The notes: generated by a model from the sequence alone, not told the origin. A DNA stretch of 37,801 nt from Actinophytocola sp. (GCA_009377475.1 WHTY01000043.1:1-37801), one strand, 5' to 3'; positions 23,908-33,257 are shown, numbered from the stretch's first letter. Program-made: numbers and translations.

Positions 23908-24807
23908 GTGCTTACTCCCCGCTGGTTCGACACGCTTGACGAAGCCCGCACCGAGGAGGTTCGCGCGCTGCTGCTCGCCGCGCGCGCGACCGACGGCTGG
24001 CCCTCGATCACCACGACCGGACCGCTGCCCGGCGAGTTCGCCGGTGGCCGTCACCTACTCGGCTACCTCGGTGACCAGCTGATCGGCTACGCCCACCTCG
24101 ACACTGAGGGCGACGCCTTTGGGCGGCAGGTCATCGAGCTGATGGTGTACCCGGAGCATCGCAACCAGGGCCATGGCTCCGCGCTGTTCGACAGCGTATT
24201 GGCGAAGACGAGCGGCACCGTGCGGATCTGGTCGCATACCGACCACGCGGACGCCGCCAAGCTCGCCGACCGCGCGGGCTTCACCCGCGTCCGTGAGCTG
24301 CTCATCATGGGCGCCGCCGCGTCGCACCTGCGGCTCACCGAACCACAACTGGCCGGCGACGTGCGGTTGCGGACGTTCCAGCCCGGACGCGACGAGCAAG
24401 CAGTCATCGAGGTCAATGCCCGCGCGTTCTCCTGGCACCCGGAACAGGGCGCGATGACCGTCGATGACCTCATGGCCGCCGAGCAGGAGGGCTGGTTCGA
24501 CGCGGACGGCTTCTTCCTCGCGGAGCGCTCCGGAGAGTTGCTTGGCTTCCACTGGATCAAGGTGCACCCGCCCGGCCCGGAACCCGGCTCGGAGCCCACG
24601 GGCGAGGTGTACGTCGTCGGCGTCGATCCGGCGGCCCAGGGCACCGGCCTCGGCACGGCGCTGACCATCGCGGGCCTCGCTCACCTGTGTGAACAGGGGC
24701 TGCCGAAGGTGATTCTCTACGTCGAGGGCGACAACTCGGCGGCCATCGCCGTCTACCGCAAGCTCGGTTTCGACACCGAGTCGACGGCGGTGCAGTACGA
24801 AAGTTGA
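23908..24807 (+). CDS. mshD: Mycothiol synthase
   Basis: This 299-residue tandem GNAT protein acetylates Cys-GlcN-Ins in the last step of mycothiol synthesis. The N-terminal GNAT half has RNQGHGSALF; the active C-terminal half has VYVVGVDPAAQGTGLGTALTIAGLAHL and ends in YVEGDNSAAIAVYRKLGFDTESTAVQY. The GTG start directly follows a -10 element. Its stop codon lies within the left arm of the inverted repeat at 24803. The glnR-mshD-pst order matches Rv0818-Rv0820. Confidence 0.95.
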   Translation: MLTPRWFDTLDEARTEEVRALLLAARATDGWPSITTTGPLPGEFAGGRHLLGYLGDQLIGYAHLDTEGDAFGRQVIELMVYPEHRNQGHGSALFDSVLAKTSGTVRIWSHTDHADAAKLADRAGFTRVRELLIMGAAASHLRLTEPQLAGDVRLRTFQPGRDEQAVIEVNARAFSWHPEQGAMTVDDLMAAEQEGWFDADGFFLAERSGELLGFHWIKVHPPGPEPGSEPTGEVYVVGVDPAAQGTGLGTALTIAGLAHLCEQGLPKVILYVEGDNSAAIAVYRKLGFDTESTAVQYES

Positions 24808-24887
24808 TCAACTACCCGCGCGCTGTTACCACGAAGACCGGGCAAAACGGACACGACGTGGTCGCAGCGCGCAGGGAGTTGATCAAC
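24803..24887. repeat. 85-bp inverted repeat ending in GTTGATCAAC, overlapping the mshD stop
   Basis: 31-bp arms (24803-24833 and 24857-24887) match at 27 positions. Each arm ends in the 10-bp palindrome GTTGATCAAC. The 23-base loop contains AAAACGGACA, resembling the GAGAAACGGACA core of the 78-bp element. The mshD stop codon (24805-24807) lies inside it. It may terminate mshD. Confidence 0.8.
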
Positions 24888-24897
24888 ATCGCGGGCC

Positions 24898-24935
24898 GGT
24901 GCGACTCGCGACGAATAAGGTGCGACTCGCGACGA
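24898..24935. repeat. 17-bp direct repeat, two copies
   Basis: GGTGCGACTCGCGACGA occurs at 24898-24914 and 24919-24935 with 4 bases between, giving a 21-bp period (two helical turns). It lies between the mshD inverted repeat and the end of pstB. The role is unknown. Confidence 0.7.
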
Positions 24936-24948
24936 GCCCCGACTCCGC

Positions 24949-25728
24949 CTAGCCGAAGCGGCCCGAGATGTAGTCCTCTGTCGCCTGGTTGGCGGGCGTG
25001 GAGAAGATCTTCGTGGTGTCGTCGATCTCCACGAGCTGCCCCGGCTGGCCGACACCCTGCAGGTTGAAGAACCCCGTGGTGTCGCTGACCCGCGCCGCCT
25101 GCTGCATGTTGTGGGTGACGATGACGATCGTGTAGTCCGCCTTGAGGTCGTTGATCAGGTCCTCGATCGCCTGCGTTGAGATCGGGTCGAGCGCCGAGCA
25201 CGGCTCGTCCATCAGCAGGACGTCCGGCTGCACCGCGATCGCCCGCGCGATGCAGAGCCGCTGCTGCTGCCCGCCTGACAGACCCGAACCGGGCTTGTTC
25301 AGCCGGTCCTTGACCTCGTTCCACAGGTTCGCCGCCCGCAGCGAGCGCTCAACGAGCTCGTCAAGGTCGCCCTTGCTGATGCGGGCGTTGTTCAGCCGCA
25401 GGCCAGCGGCGACGTTCTCGTGGATCGACATCGTGGGGAACGGGTTCGGCCGCTGGAACACCATGCCGACCTGCCGCCGCACGCTGACCGGGTCGACGTT
25501 GGGGCCGTAGAGGTCCTGGTCGTCCATGACGACGGTGCCCTCGACCCGCGCGTGCGGCACCAGTTCGTGCATCCGGTTCAGCGAGCGCAGGAACGTCGAC
25601 TTGCCGCAGCCGGACGGCCCGATGAACGCGGTGACCGACCTCGGCTCGATCGTCAACGACACGTTCTGCACGGCGAGGAACTTGTCGTAGTAGATGTCGA
25701 GATCCTTGACCTCGATGCGCTTGGCCAC
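24949..25728 (-). CDS. pstB: Phosphate ABC transporter ATP-binding protein
   Basis: This 259-residue ATPase has Walker A GPSGCGKS, the Q-loop [13 protein letters not shown], signature LSGGQQQR, Walker [14 protein letters not shown] and the His switch [14 protein letters not shown]. It energises phosphate uptake by PstCA. The GTG start ([10 protein letters not shown]) follows GAAGGAAG and gives the family length; longer frames upstream are not supported. It is the last gene of pstSCAB. Confidence 0.96.
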   Translation of the reverse strand: MAKRIEVKDLDIYYDKFLAVQNVSLTIEPRSVTAFIGPSGCGKSTFLRSLNRMHELVPHARVEGTVVMDDQDLYGPNVDPVSVRRQVGMVFQRPNPFPTMSIHENVAAGLRLNNARISKGDLDELVERSLRAANLWNEVKDRLNKPGSGLSGGQQQRLCIARAIAVQPDVLLMDEPCSALDPISTQAIEDLINDLKADYTIVIVTHNMQQAARVSDTTGFFNLQGVGQPGQLVEIDDTTKIFSTPANQATEDYISGRFG

Positions 25729-25754
25729 TGTGCTTCCTTCTCCGGTCGTGCCGC

Positions 25755-26834
25755 TCAGCTGCGGGTCTTGGGTGCGAACAGGCGTGAGATGAGGCGGGCA
25801 ACGAGATTGAGCACCATCACAATGATGATGAGAACGAGGGCCGCTGTCCATGCTCGTTGCAGTGACGGTTCCGGCGGGACACCCGGGTTGACGTACTCGT
25901 AGTAGGAGAACACCGGCAGTGTCGCCATTCTTCCGTCGAACGGGTTGAAGTTGGTGCCCGACGTGGCGCCCAGCGTGATCAGCAGCGGCGCCGTCTCACC
26001 GATGATGCGCGCGACGGCCAGCGTGACGCCGGTGGCGATCCCGGCGAGCGCGGTCGGCAGCACCACCTTGACGATGATCCGCCACTTCGGCACCGCAAGG
26101 GCGTAGGCCGCTTCGCGCAGGTCGTTCGGCACCAGCTTGAGCATTTCCTCGGTGGAGCGCACCACCACCGGGATCATCAACACGCTCAGCGCGATCGCGC
26201 CCATGATGCCGAGCCGTACCCCTGGCCCGAGGATCAGTGCGAACAGGGCGAACGCGAACAGACCGGCGACGATCGACGGGATGCCGGTCATGACGTCGAC
26301 GAAGAACGTGATCGCGCGGGCGAGCTTGCCCTTGCCGTACTCGACGAGGTAGATCGCGGTGAGCATGCCGATCGGCACCGAGATCAACGCGGCGAGCCCG
26401 GTGACGATCAGGGTGCCCATGATCGCGTGGTATGCGCCGCCGCCCTCGCTGACGACGCCCTGCATCGAGAAGGTGAAGAACGCCGGGTCGATCCGGGCGA
26501 CGCCGCGGCTGACCACGGTGAGGATCACCGACACCAGCGGCAGCAGCGCGAGCAGGAACGTCGACGCCACGATGGCGGTGACGACGCGGTCCTTCGCCTT
26601 GCGGGCGCCCTCGATCGGCCGCGACCACGAGTAGATCGCGAGGCCGTAGAGCAGCACGGCGGCGATGGCGGCCAGCCCGACGGCGGTGCCGACCGCGAAC
26701 AGCGCGAATCCGGCTGCGATCGCCGTCACCAGCGTGAACTGCGGCGCCCAGCGGGGCAGCGTGCCGTGGACCAGCGGCGGGCCGCCGATCGGCGACTCGA
26801 GGTCGAGCTCGCGTTCCGGGGTGGACGTCGGCAT
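25755..26834 (-). CDS. pstA: Phosphate ABC transporter permease PstA
   Basis: This 359-residue permease has a polar N-terminus, two extra hydrophobic segments, then the usual six-helix permease core: [74 protein letters not shown] and [11 protein letters not shown]. The EAA loop contacts PstB. Its ATG overlaps the pstC stop by one base (TGATG). Confidence 0.94.
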   Translation of the reverse strand: MPTSTPERELDLESPIGGPPLVHGTLPRWAPQFTLVTAIAAGFALFAVGTAVGLAAIAAVLLYGLAIYSWSRPIEGARKAKDRVVTAIVASTFLLALLPLVSVILTVVSRGVARIDPAFFTFSMQGVVSEGGGAYHAIMGTLIVTGLAALISVPIGMLTAIYLVEYGKGKLARAITFFVDVMTGIPSIVAGLFAFALFALILGPGVRLGIMGAIALSVLMIPVVVRSTEEMLKLVPNDLREAAYALAVPKWRIIVKVVLPTALAGIATGVTLAVARIIGETAPLLITLGATSGTNFNPFDGRMATLPVFSYYEYVNPGVPPEPSLQRAWTAALVLIIIVMVLNLVARLISRLFAPKTRS

Positions 26835-27793
26835 CAGTTGGCTCCCGAGAACTCTCGGCGACGGTTGATGATGGCCCGGGCGAGCATGTTGACCGCGAGC
26901 GTGACGGCGAACAGCACGAGACCCGACGCGACGAGGGCGTTGATGTCGAGCCCGGTCGACTCGGGGAACTGGAGCGCGATGTTGGCGGCGATGGTCGACG
27001 GGTTGCCCGAGCTGATCAGGTTGAACGTGACCCCGCCGGACACCGAAAGCACGATCGCGACCGCCATGGTCTCGCCGAGGGCGCGGCCGAGGCCGAGCAT
27101 CGACGCGCCGACGATGGCCGAGCGGCCGAACGGCAGGACCGCCATGCGGATCATTTCCCAGTGCGTCGCGCCGAGGGCGAGCGATGCCTCCTCGTGCAGC
27201 CTCGGCGTCTGCCGGAACGCCTCCCGGACGACGGCGGAGATGATCGGCAGGATCATCACCGCGAGCACGATGATCACGACCAGCATGGTGCGTCCGGTCG
27301 CCGACGGCGGTCCGGCGAACAGCGGAATGAACCCGGCGTGCTCGGTCAGCCAGCGAGTCGGGCCGACCGTCGCCGGCGCGAGCACGAAGATGCCCCAGAG
27401 GCCGTAGATGATGCTGGGGATGGCCGCGAGCAGGTCGATGACGTACCCGAGCGCCTGCGACAGCCTGCGCGGTGCGTAGTGCGTGATGAACAGCGCGATG
27501 CTCGTGGCGAGCGGCGCGGCGATGAGCAGCGCGAAGAACGCCGAGATCAGGGTGCCGAACAGCAGCGGCCAGATGTAGAGGGTGAGGCCGCCGCGACCGG
27601 GGATCTCGTCTGACGGCGCGATGATGGCGGGCCATGCCTCGACGAGCAGGAACGCCGCGACGCCTGCCAGTACGACCAGGATGAGCACACCGGCCCCGGT
27701 GGAGAGACCAGCGAAGATGCGGTCACCTGGTCGTTGCTTCACCTTGGCGCGGGGCGGCGCTGGTCGGTCAGCGGTGGGCTCAGTGGCGGGCAC
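26834..27793 (-). CDS. pstC: Phosphate ABC transporter permease PstC
   Basis: This 319-residue permease has six predicted helices, with GTLISAFFALLIAAPLATSIALFITHYAP, LLAAIPSIIYGLWGIFVLAP, EEASLALGATHWEMIRMAVLPFGRSAIVGASMLGLGRALGETMA. The GTG start follows AAGGGATGA. A hairpin lies between pstS and pstC (27850-27882), so pstC is probably expressed by read-through at a lower level than pstS. Confidence 0.95.
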   Translation of the reverse strand: MPATEPTADRPAPPRAKVKQRPGDRIFAGLSTGAGVLILVVLAGVAAFLLVEAWPAIIAPSDEIPGRGGLTLYIWPLLFGTLISAFFALLIAAPLATSIALFITHYAPRRLSQALGYVIDLLAAIPSIIYGLWGIFVLAPATVGPTRWLTEHAGFIPLFAGPPSATGRTMLVVIIVLAVMILPIISAVVREAFRQTPRLHEEASLALGATHWEMIRMAVLPFGRSAIVGASMLGLGRALGETMAVAIVLSVSGGVTFNLISSGNPSTIAANIALQFPESTGLDINALVASGLVLFAVTLAVNMLARAIINRRREFSGAN

Positions 27794-27849
27794 CGGTCAT
27801 CCCTTCGTAAGTCTGGTTCCACCGTAAGGTGCGCCGACGGTGGTCATGG

Positions 27850-27882
27850 GCCGGGCGGCCGTCGCTGTGACGGCCGCCCGGC
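27850..27882 (-). terminator. Intra-operon hairpin after pstS
   Basis: A perfect 14-bp stem (27850-27863 with 27869-27882) and a 5-base loop lie 16 bases after the pstS stop. It is likely a partial terminator that sets a high PstS:permease ratio. Confidence 0.7.
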
Positions 27883-27898
27883 GACATGTGCTTTGACG

Positions 27899-28990
27899 TC
27901 AGGACTGGCCCCCGCCGGAGATCGCCTCGACCGCCGGGGTGATCTTCTCCCGCAGCGAGTCCGAGATCGGGGCTGAGCCCGCGTTCTCGGCCGCGGTCTG
28001 CTGGCCCTTCTCGCTGATGACGTGGGACAGGTAGGCCTTCACCAGCTTGGCGGTCTCCGGGTCGTCGTACTCGGCGCAGGCAAGGCCGTAGGAGACCAGC
28101 ACGATCGGGTAGGTGCCCTTTTCCTCGCGCTCGAGATCGAAGGCGTAGCTGTACTCGCCCCTGCCGCTGACGGTCTCGGAGGCGTCCAGCACGGCGGCCG
28201 CCGCTTCCGGCGAGTAGCCGACGAACTCGCCGCCGACGCCGACCTTCACCGTGCCGAGGTCGCCAGCCTGGCTGGCGTCGGCGTAACCGATGGTGCCGTT
28301 GCCGCCCTTGACGGCCTGGACGACGCCCGAGGTGCCCTGCGCGGCCTCGCCGCCGGAAACCGGCCAGTTGCCGCTGACCTCGTGCGGCCAGTTGTCACCC
28401 GCGACGGTGGAGAGGTACTCGACGAAGTTCTCGGTGGTGCCGGACTCGTCGGAGCGGTTCACCGGGGTGATCTTGGTGTCGGGCAGGTCGGCGTCCGGGT
28501 TGTCCGCCTTGATCTCCGGGTCGTTCCACTTGGTGATCTTCTGGTTGAAGATCTTGGCGATCGTGTCCGGTTCGAGGTTGAGCTGGTCAACGCCTTCGAG
28601 GTTGAAGATCACGGCGACCGGGGACACGTACATCGGAACCTCGACGACGTCGCCGCAGCGCTTCTTGGCGTCCGCGAGCTCCTTGTCGTCCAGGTAGGCG
28701 TCGGTGCCGCCGAAGTCGCTGCCGCCCGCGACGAACTGCTCCCTGCCGCCGCCGGAGCCGATCGGGTCGTAGTTGATGGTGGCGTCGGGGTTGTCGCTCG
28801 TGAAGCCAGCGATCCATGCCTGCTGGGCAGCCTCCTGCGAGCTGGCGCCCGCGCCGTTGATCGTGCCGGACAGGCCGCTGTCGCTGCCGCCGCTGCTCTG
28901 TTCGTTCGCCGCGCCACAGGCCGCCAGCCCAAGGGCGATCGCGGTCGCTGCCGGCATCGCGACGATGCGGCTCAGGGTGGAGCGATTCAC
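27899..28990 (-). CDS. pstS: Phosphate-binding lipoprotein PstS
   Basis: This 363-residue protein has a lipoprotein signal (IALGLAACGAAN, lipobox LAAC). The mature part shows GTINGAGASSQEAAQQAW, YDPIGSGGGREQFVAGGSDFGGTDAYL, KITPVNRSDESGTTENFVEYL and TIGYADASQA, the phosphate-contact segments. The GTG start (VNRSTLSRIV) follows AAAGAGG; a longer frame to 29044 would add 18 residues before the signal. It captures phosphate outside the membrane for PstCAB. PHO-box-like repeats lie about 100 bases upstream. Confidence 0.95.
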   Translation of the reverse strand: MNRSTLSRIVAMPAATAIALGLAACGAANEQSSGGSDSGLSGTINGAGASSQEAAQQAWIAGFTSDNPDATINYDPIGSGGGREQFVAGGSDFGGTDAYLDDKELADAKKRCGDVVEVPMYVSPVAVIFNLEGVDQLNLEPDTIAKIFNQKITKWNDPEIKADNPDADLPDTKITPVNRSDESGTTENFVEYLSTVAGDNWPHEVSGNWPVSGGEAAQGTSGVVQAVKGGNGTIGYADASQAGDLGTVKVGVGGEFVGYSPEAAAAVLDASETVSGRGEYSYAFDLEREEKGTYPIVLVSYGLACAEYDDPETAKLVKAYLSHVISEKGQQTAAENAGSAPISDSLREKITPAVEAISGGGQS

Positions 28991-29085
28991 AATGAACCTC
29001 TTTCGGGGTATTGCGGTCGGCGAAGCCGACTCGTGTGCGTTCACGCCGAAGGACGCTAAGCAGGTGACATGACACGGTAGGGCGA

Positions 29086-29107
29086 TGTAAATGAACGGAA
29101 AGCGAAC
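29086..29107 (-). promoter_or_regulatory. PHO-box-like direct repeat upstream of pstS
   Basis: On the minus strand two adjacent 11-base units read GTTCGCTTTCC and GTTCATTTACA; the second fits the Streptomyces PhoP unit at ten of eleven positions. It lies 96-117 bases upstream of the pstS GTG. The stretch from here to 29244 holds no gene. Confidence 0.5.
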
Positions 29108-29244
29108 GACGGGCGTCGGACGGAAGTCATCACATCGACGTCACGTGGAAGTTACCAGGTGTTCGCCTTTTCTGTGAGCCCGCTAACACGGAATGATCGC
29201 ACTATGGAGTGGTCTATCCACCCACCGTGATAACGCTGTGCAAC

Positions 29245-29282
29245 CAAAAACACCCGGCCATCTTCGCAGGATGGCCGGGTGT
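29245..29282 (-). terminator. Intrinsic terminator of phoU
   Basis: A perfect 13-bp stem (29250-29262 with 29270-29282) with a 7-base loop is followed on the minus strand by TTTTT, 25 bases after the phoU stop. It separates phoU from pstSCAB. Confidence 0.9.
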
Positions 29283-29306
29283 CGGAATGACGTCGGAATG
29301 ACATTG

Positions 29307-29969
29307 TCAGATTTCGTCGGAGTTGTACCCCGGCATTTTTCCGGTGGCGACGAAAACCATGCGATTCGCGACGGACACCGCGTGATCGCCGTAGCGCTCG
29401 TAGAACCGGCCGAGCAACGTGGTGTCCACGGCGGCGGCGACGCCGTGCTGCCAGTTCTTGTCCATGATCACCGTGAACAGGTGGCGGTGGATGTCGTCCA
29501 TCTCGTCGTCTGCGATGTCGAGCGACCGGGCGGCGTCGACGTCGCGGGTGTGGATGACGTCCTCCGCCTGCCGGGCCAGCCGGACGGCGAGCTTGCCCAT
29601 CTCGGCGAAGTACGGCGCGACCTCCTCCGGCAGCACCGGCTCCGGGTGACGCCTGCGCGCCCCGCGCGCGACGTGCAGCGCGAGGTCGCCCATCCGCTCA
29701 AGGCTCTCCGCGGCGTGGATGGCGGCGAGCACCGTGCGCAGGTCGGTCGCGACCGGCGCCTGCAGGGCGAGCAGCGCGTACGCCTGCTCCTCGCAGCGGG
29801 CACGGGCATCGTCGATCTTCTGGTCGTCGGTGATGACCTGTTCCGCGAGCGGCAGGTTCGTCTCGAGCAGCGACGTCGTGGCGCGTTCCATCGCCGTCGC
29901 GGCCATGGAACACATCCCGGCCAGGTTGTCCGCCAGCCGTTCCAGCTCTACGTGATATGCCTCGCGCAT
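29307..29969 (-). CDS. phoU: Phosphate signalling regulator PhoU
   Basis: This 220-residue all-helical protein consists of two three-helix bundles. Each has an acidic metal-binding motif: ESLERMGDLALHVA in the first and RFYERYGDHAVSVANRMVF in the second. It links PstSCAB activity to the PhoR-PhoP system and represses it when phosphate is abundant (phoY in mycobacteria). It is transcribed separately from pst, with its own terminator and PHO-like sites. Confidence 0.95.
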   Translation of the reverse strand: MREAYHVELERLADNLAGMCSMAATAMERATTSLLETNLPLAEQVITDDQKIDDARARCEEQAYALLALQAPVATDLRTVLAAIHAAESLERMGDLALHVARGARRRHPEPVLPEEVAPYFAEMGKLAVRLARQAEDVIHTRDVDAARSLDIADDEMDDIHRHLFTVIMDKNWQHGVAAAVDTTLLGRFYERYGDHAVSVANRMVFVATGKMPGYNSDEI

Positions 29970-30009
29970 GGGCCCACTGTACGTCGGTCGTGTCTACCGC
30001 GCCGTAGCG

Positions 30010-30031
30010 GTGAGATGAACCGACGGTGAAC
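30010..30031 (-). promoter_or_regulatory. PHO-box-like direct repeat upstream of phoU
   Basis: On the minus strand two adjacent 11-base units read GTTCACCGTCG and GTTCATCTCAC, 41-62 bases before the phoU start. They share GTTCA and the 11-base period with the pstS site. Confidence 0.5.
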
Positions 30032-30050
30032 CAGGCGTATGCCGACGGCG

Positions 30051-31727
30051 TCAGGGATTGCCGGTCTGCTGTTGCAGGGTGCTGTCGTCGGCCCGCGCCG
30101 TCGTCTCCGGACCGCCCTTGCCCTGCTTCTTCTCCGGTTCCTCGCCTGGCAGCGGGGTGTTGTCGCGCAGCGCCTGGAACAGCATGTTCATGCCTTCCCG
30201 CATCAGCACCTCGTTGCCGCGCTCGTTGGCGTAGCCGGTGGTCGGCACGGTCAGGAACGTGATGGTGCCGGTGTCGAGGCCCTTCATCGACTGCGCCAGC
30301 GTGAGCATCTGGTCGACCCCGACGTTGTCGCCGACCGTCGCATCGGCGAACGCGTTGACGAAGGCCGTCAGCTTGCCGGGGTTCGTCAGGACGTCGTTGG
30401 ACATCGCCTTGCGGAGCAGCGCGTTGATGAACTCCTGCTGCCGCTTCATCCGCCCGTAGTCGGACGTCGGATCGCCCGCCACCTTCCTGGCGCGCACGTA
30501 CCGCAGCGCCTTGTTGCCATCCAGCGGCAGCGGCCCGGCCTCGGTCGCGATCGTGCCCATCTCGCCGTCGACGACCGGCCCGTCTGCCTTGACCGTGACG
30601 CCGCCGACCGCGTCGACCATGCCCTTGAAGCCATTGAAGTCGATGCTGACGAAGTGGTTCATCCGCATGCCGCTGAGCTGCTGGACCAGCTTGGTGACGC
30701 AGCGCGGACCGCCGACGGCGTAAGCCGTGTTGAGCTTGACCCGCTTCGCCTCCGGCACGATCTCGTCGGTGTAGCCGTTGGTGCTCGGATCCCACCGCTC
30801 GCACGCGGGGCGATTGATTTCGAGGTCACGCGGGAACGACACGACGACGGCGCGGTCCCGGTCCTTGGGGAGGTGCGCCAGCATCACGGCGTCCGACCGC
30901 GCGCCGGAAACGCCGGGCACCTCCTGCGCGGCGCCCGCCCTGGTGTCGGACCCGACGATGAGGAAGTTCTCGTCGCCGAGCTGGGCTTGTGAGTCCTTGA
31001 TGTCGGCCGAGTTGACGTCGAGTGCAGCGACTTCCTCGAACTTCGAGCTGTACCAGGTCTTCATGCCCCAGGCGCCGCCCGTGGCGACGAAGACAAGGAT
31101 CGCGAGGAGGCCGACTGCCGCCTTGGTGAGCTGGACCGACCGCTTGTCGATGCGGACGCGTTTCTCGCGCAGCCGGGTGGCGGGCTTCTCCTCCTCGTCG
31201 AAACGAACCTTGAGCTGCTTCGCCGCCGCCGTCTCCGGCTCGACGGCTGGCATCAGCTCGGTTTCCGCGTTGCGCCATTCTCGCGTGGGCCTGCTGGTGC
31301 GCGCTTGGTGGGAGCCCGCGAGCGCGGCGGCGATGGGGCGCTCGCGTTGCCGGGGCGGTGGCGGCTGCGGCCCGCGCCGGTCCAGCGTCTCACCGCCATG
31401 CGGGGCCTGGCGGTGCTGTTGCTGCGGCTGCCTGCGTGGCGGCTCCTGCTGCGCCTCGCCCCGGTCTGGGTGGTGCGGCCGCTGCTGTGGCGGTGAGCCG
31501 TGTGGGCGCGGTGGTGGCTGTCGTGCGCCGGGCGGCTGCTGGGCGGGACGCGGCTGCGTGCGCCCCGGTGGCGGTGGATGTTGCCCCGGTGGCGCTGGGC
31601 GATGCTCCTGCGGTCCTGGTGGCGCTGGGCGATGTCCCTGCGGTCCTAGTGGCGTGGGTCGTTGGGGTGGCTGCGGCGGTCGGTTGCGGGGAGAACCACG
31701 GTGCGGCGCGTGCTGGTCGTCGTGCAC
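30051..31727 (-). CDS. LytR-CpsA-Psr family ligase
   Basis: The protein has 558 residues. The N-terminal 170 residues are a cytoplasmic Pro/Gln/His-rich tail with short repeats (GPQxHRPAPP). One membrane helix (KAAVGLLAILVFVATGGAW, about 206-224) leads to an extracellular LCP domain: ENFLIVGSDTRAG, RSDAVMLAHLPKDRDRAVVVSFPRDLEI, KLNTAYAVGGPRCVTKLVQQLSG, HFVSIDFNGFKGMVDAVGGV and RYVRARKVAGDPTSDYGRMKRQQEFI, which include the Arg/Asp residues binding polyprenyl phosphate. LCP enzymes attach arabinogalactan or other glycopolymers to peptidoglycan. The GTG start follows GGGAGG. Next to phoU, as Rv0822c is in M. tuberculosis. Confidence 0.92.
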   Translation of the reverse strand: MHDDQHAPHRGSPRNRPPQPPQRPTPLGPQGHRPAPPGPQEHRPAPPGQHPPPPGRTQPRPAQQPPGARQPPPRPHGSPPQQRPHHPDRGEAQQEPPRRQPQQQHRQAPHGGETLDRRGPQPPPPRQRERPIAAALAGSHQARTSRPTREWRNAETELMPAVEPETAAAKQLKVRFDEEEKPATRLREKRVRIDKRSVQLTKAAVGLLAILVFVATGGAWGMKTWYSSKFEEVAALDVNSADIKDSQAQLGDENFLIVGSDTRAGAAQEVPGVSGARSDAVMLAHLPKDRDRAVVVSFPRDLEINRPACERWDPSTNGYTDEIVPEAKRVKLNTAYAVGGPRCVTKLVQQLSGMRMNHFVSIDFNGFKGMVDAVGGVTVKADGPVVDGEMGTIATEAGPLPLDGNKALRYVRARKVAGDPTSDYGRMKRQQEFINALLRKAMSNDVLTNPGKLTAFVNAFADATVGDNVGVDQMLTLAQSMKGLDTGTITFLTVPTTGYANERGNEVLMREGMNMLFQALRDNTPLPGEEPEKKQGKGGPETTARADDSTLQQQTGNP

Positions 31728-31913
31728 CGAGCCTCCCGTCGTGGTGTCAAGCTGCCTTGGTCCCCGTTGGCGCGCAAGGGCGATGACGAACGTGTTGCAC
31801 GGACAGCATTTCGCCCCCGCAGTGTGCCGTTATCGTACGGATTTGAGGTGATTGAGGGAACACTGCTGGGCGATCAGTGCGGCAATGCGTAGCCGATTTG
31901 CGGCGAAATGCGC

Positions 31914-31946
31914 TCCCGTTCGGGAAAACCTTGCTCCGAACGGAGT
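31914..31946 (-). terminator. Hairpin after the GGDEF gene
   Basis: CCGTTCGG (31916-31923) pairs with CCGAACGG (31936-31943) and extends outward with one bulge. It lies about 58 bases after the stop of the GGDEF gene. The rest of 31728-32003 shows no gene. Confidence 0.45.
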
Positions 31947-32003
31947 AATGCAATCGGCGATGTGATTGCGGGCAGTCGCCGAAACAATCGTGCGGGGACG
32001 TCC

Positions 32004-32849
32004 TCAGCGGCAGTTGTCGTCGAGGCCCGCGATTCGGATCGCACCGCTTCTGCGGTAGGCGACGACATTCCGTCCCGCGCGTTTGGCGGCGTACAGCAGG
32101 TCGTCGGCGCGGCGCAGTTGCCATTCCGCGTCGCGGTGCGGAAGTTCCCACCCGGGCCGGTGCGCGAGGCCCGCGCTGATGGTGATGTCCAGGCCCCGGA
32201 CGACGGCCGACCAGTTGTGCTCCGCGACGCGCGCCCGCGCGCGCTCCACCGTCCTGACCGCGTACCACGGGCTCACCTCGGGTAGCACCAGCACGAACTC
32301 CTCGCCGCCGTAGCGCGCGCAGAACGACCCGGCGGGCAGATCCGCCTGGAGCAACGCGACGACCTGCTGCAACACCCTGTCCCCGACGAGGTGGCCGTGG
32401 TCGTCGTTGACCTGCTTGAAGTGGTCGAGGTCGATGAGCGCGACGGCGATACCCTCGCCGTCGCTGGGTTGTTTCGCGAGCAGTGCGGACAGTTTCTGGT
32501 CCAGGTAGCGGCGGTTGTACGACGCGGTCAGCGCGTCTCGCAGGCTCGCGTCGACGGCTTCGGCGTGCGCCTTGCGGAGTTCGTCGACCTGCCGTTGGTA
32601 CTGCGCCGGAATGATCGGGGCGACGTGCTGCGTGTTGCGCGCGAGCCGCAGCGCCTCGGTCAGATGCGTATACGCGAGCCGCCATTTTCCCTGCGTGGCG
32701 AGCACCTCCGCGATTGACTGGTGCATATCGACCAGCTCGCTCATTTCCTGCGGCTCGTCGACGAAATCGACGTCGATCGCCTGGGAACGTGCCGACGCGC
32801 CGTTCTCGCTGGGCCGCCAGCTCGAATGCGTCTCCAGTCGATTCATCAC
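32004..32849 (-). CDS. GGDEF-domain protein, probable diguanylate cyclase
   Basis: This 281-residue soluble protein has an N-terminal helical, TPR-like stretch of about 60 residues (MHQSIAEVLATQGKWRLAYTHLTEALRLARN) before a GGDEF domain. That domain has DALTASYNRRYLDQKL, the metal-binding DLDHFKQVND and the active-site loop YGGEEF (180-184). The catalytic signature is intact, so c-di-GMP synthesis is likely. No RxxD product-inhibition site is seen five residues before the loop. The ATG at 32849 follows GGAG; the frame extends to 33092, but the extra 81 residues have no recognisable features. Confidence 0.85.
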   Translation of the reverse strand: MMNRLETHSSWRPSENGASARSQAIDVDFVDEPQEMSELVDMHQSIAEVLATQGKWRLAYTHLTEALRLARNTQHVAPIIPAQYQRQVDELRKAHAEAVDASLRDALTASYNRRYLDQKLSALLAKQPSDGEGIAVALIDLDHFKQVNDDHGHLVGDRVLQQVVALLQADLPAGSFCARYGGEEFVLVLPEVSPWYAVRTVERARARVAEHNWSAVVRGLDITISAGLAHRPGWELPHRDAEWQLRRADDLLYAAKRAGRNVVAYRRSGAIRIAGLDDNCR

Positions 32850-33257
32850 GTTCTGCTCCAGTCGATGCGTGCCATACTTCGCGCGCCCGACATCCCGTGA
32901 GGGATGGGTTGCCGCGCTGCCGTGCACGTGGCGGACATCGTTGTCGCCGCCCTGCGGTGGCCGGACGATCCCCCGCCACCTTGTGCCACGACATGGTTGT
33001 CGTCGGGTAAGACCGTCGTCTTGAGCTAATGGGACGACTAGCGCCGGAATATCACTCGATCGGCGGGCAACCTTTGTGGAAGTCGTGTACACGCCAGCTT
33101 GAACTTCATGCCTCAGGCGTTAAGTTTTGATTCATTCGGTGTGTCGGCTGGTCACGGCGCTGAGTTGCCTATCCGCGCACGGTGGGGCGGCCATTCGGCG
33201 CGGCGTGCGCTCGCTTCGCCAGGGCCGTGCACGCTTTGTGCACGGTTTGTCGCCCCG
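32850..33257. other. Non-coding region upstream of the GGDEF gene
   Basis: No gene is supported. A perfect 8-bp hairpin, CCGTGCAC-GCTTT-GTGCACGG (33225-33245), followed by TTTG, and an isolated CTTCGCCAGG (33214-33223) identical to the first ten bases of the 78-bp element, precede copy 5. Confidence 0.4.

Noticed and set aside
26835..27635. N-terminal extension of pstA opposite the pstC frame
   Set aside because: It is an overlapping frame of pstC; the pstA start at 26834 overlaps the pstC stop in the usual TGATG manner.
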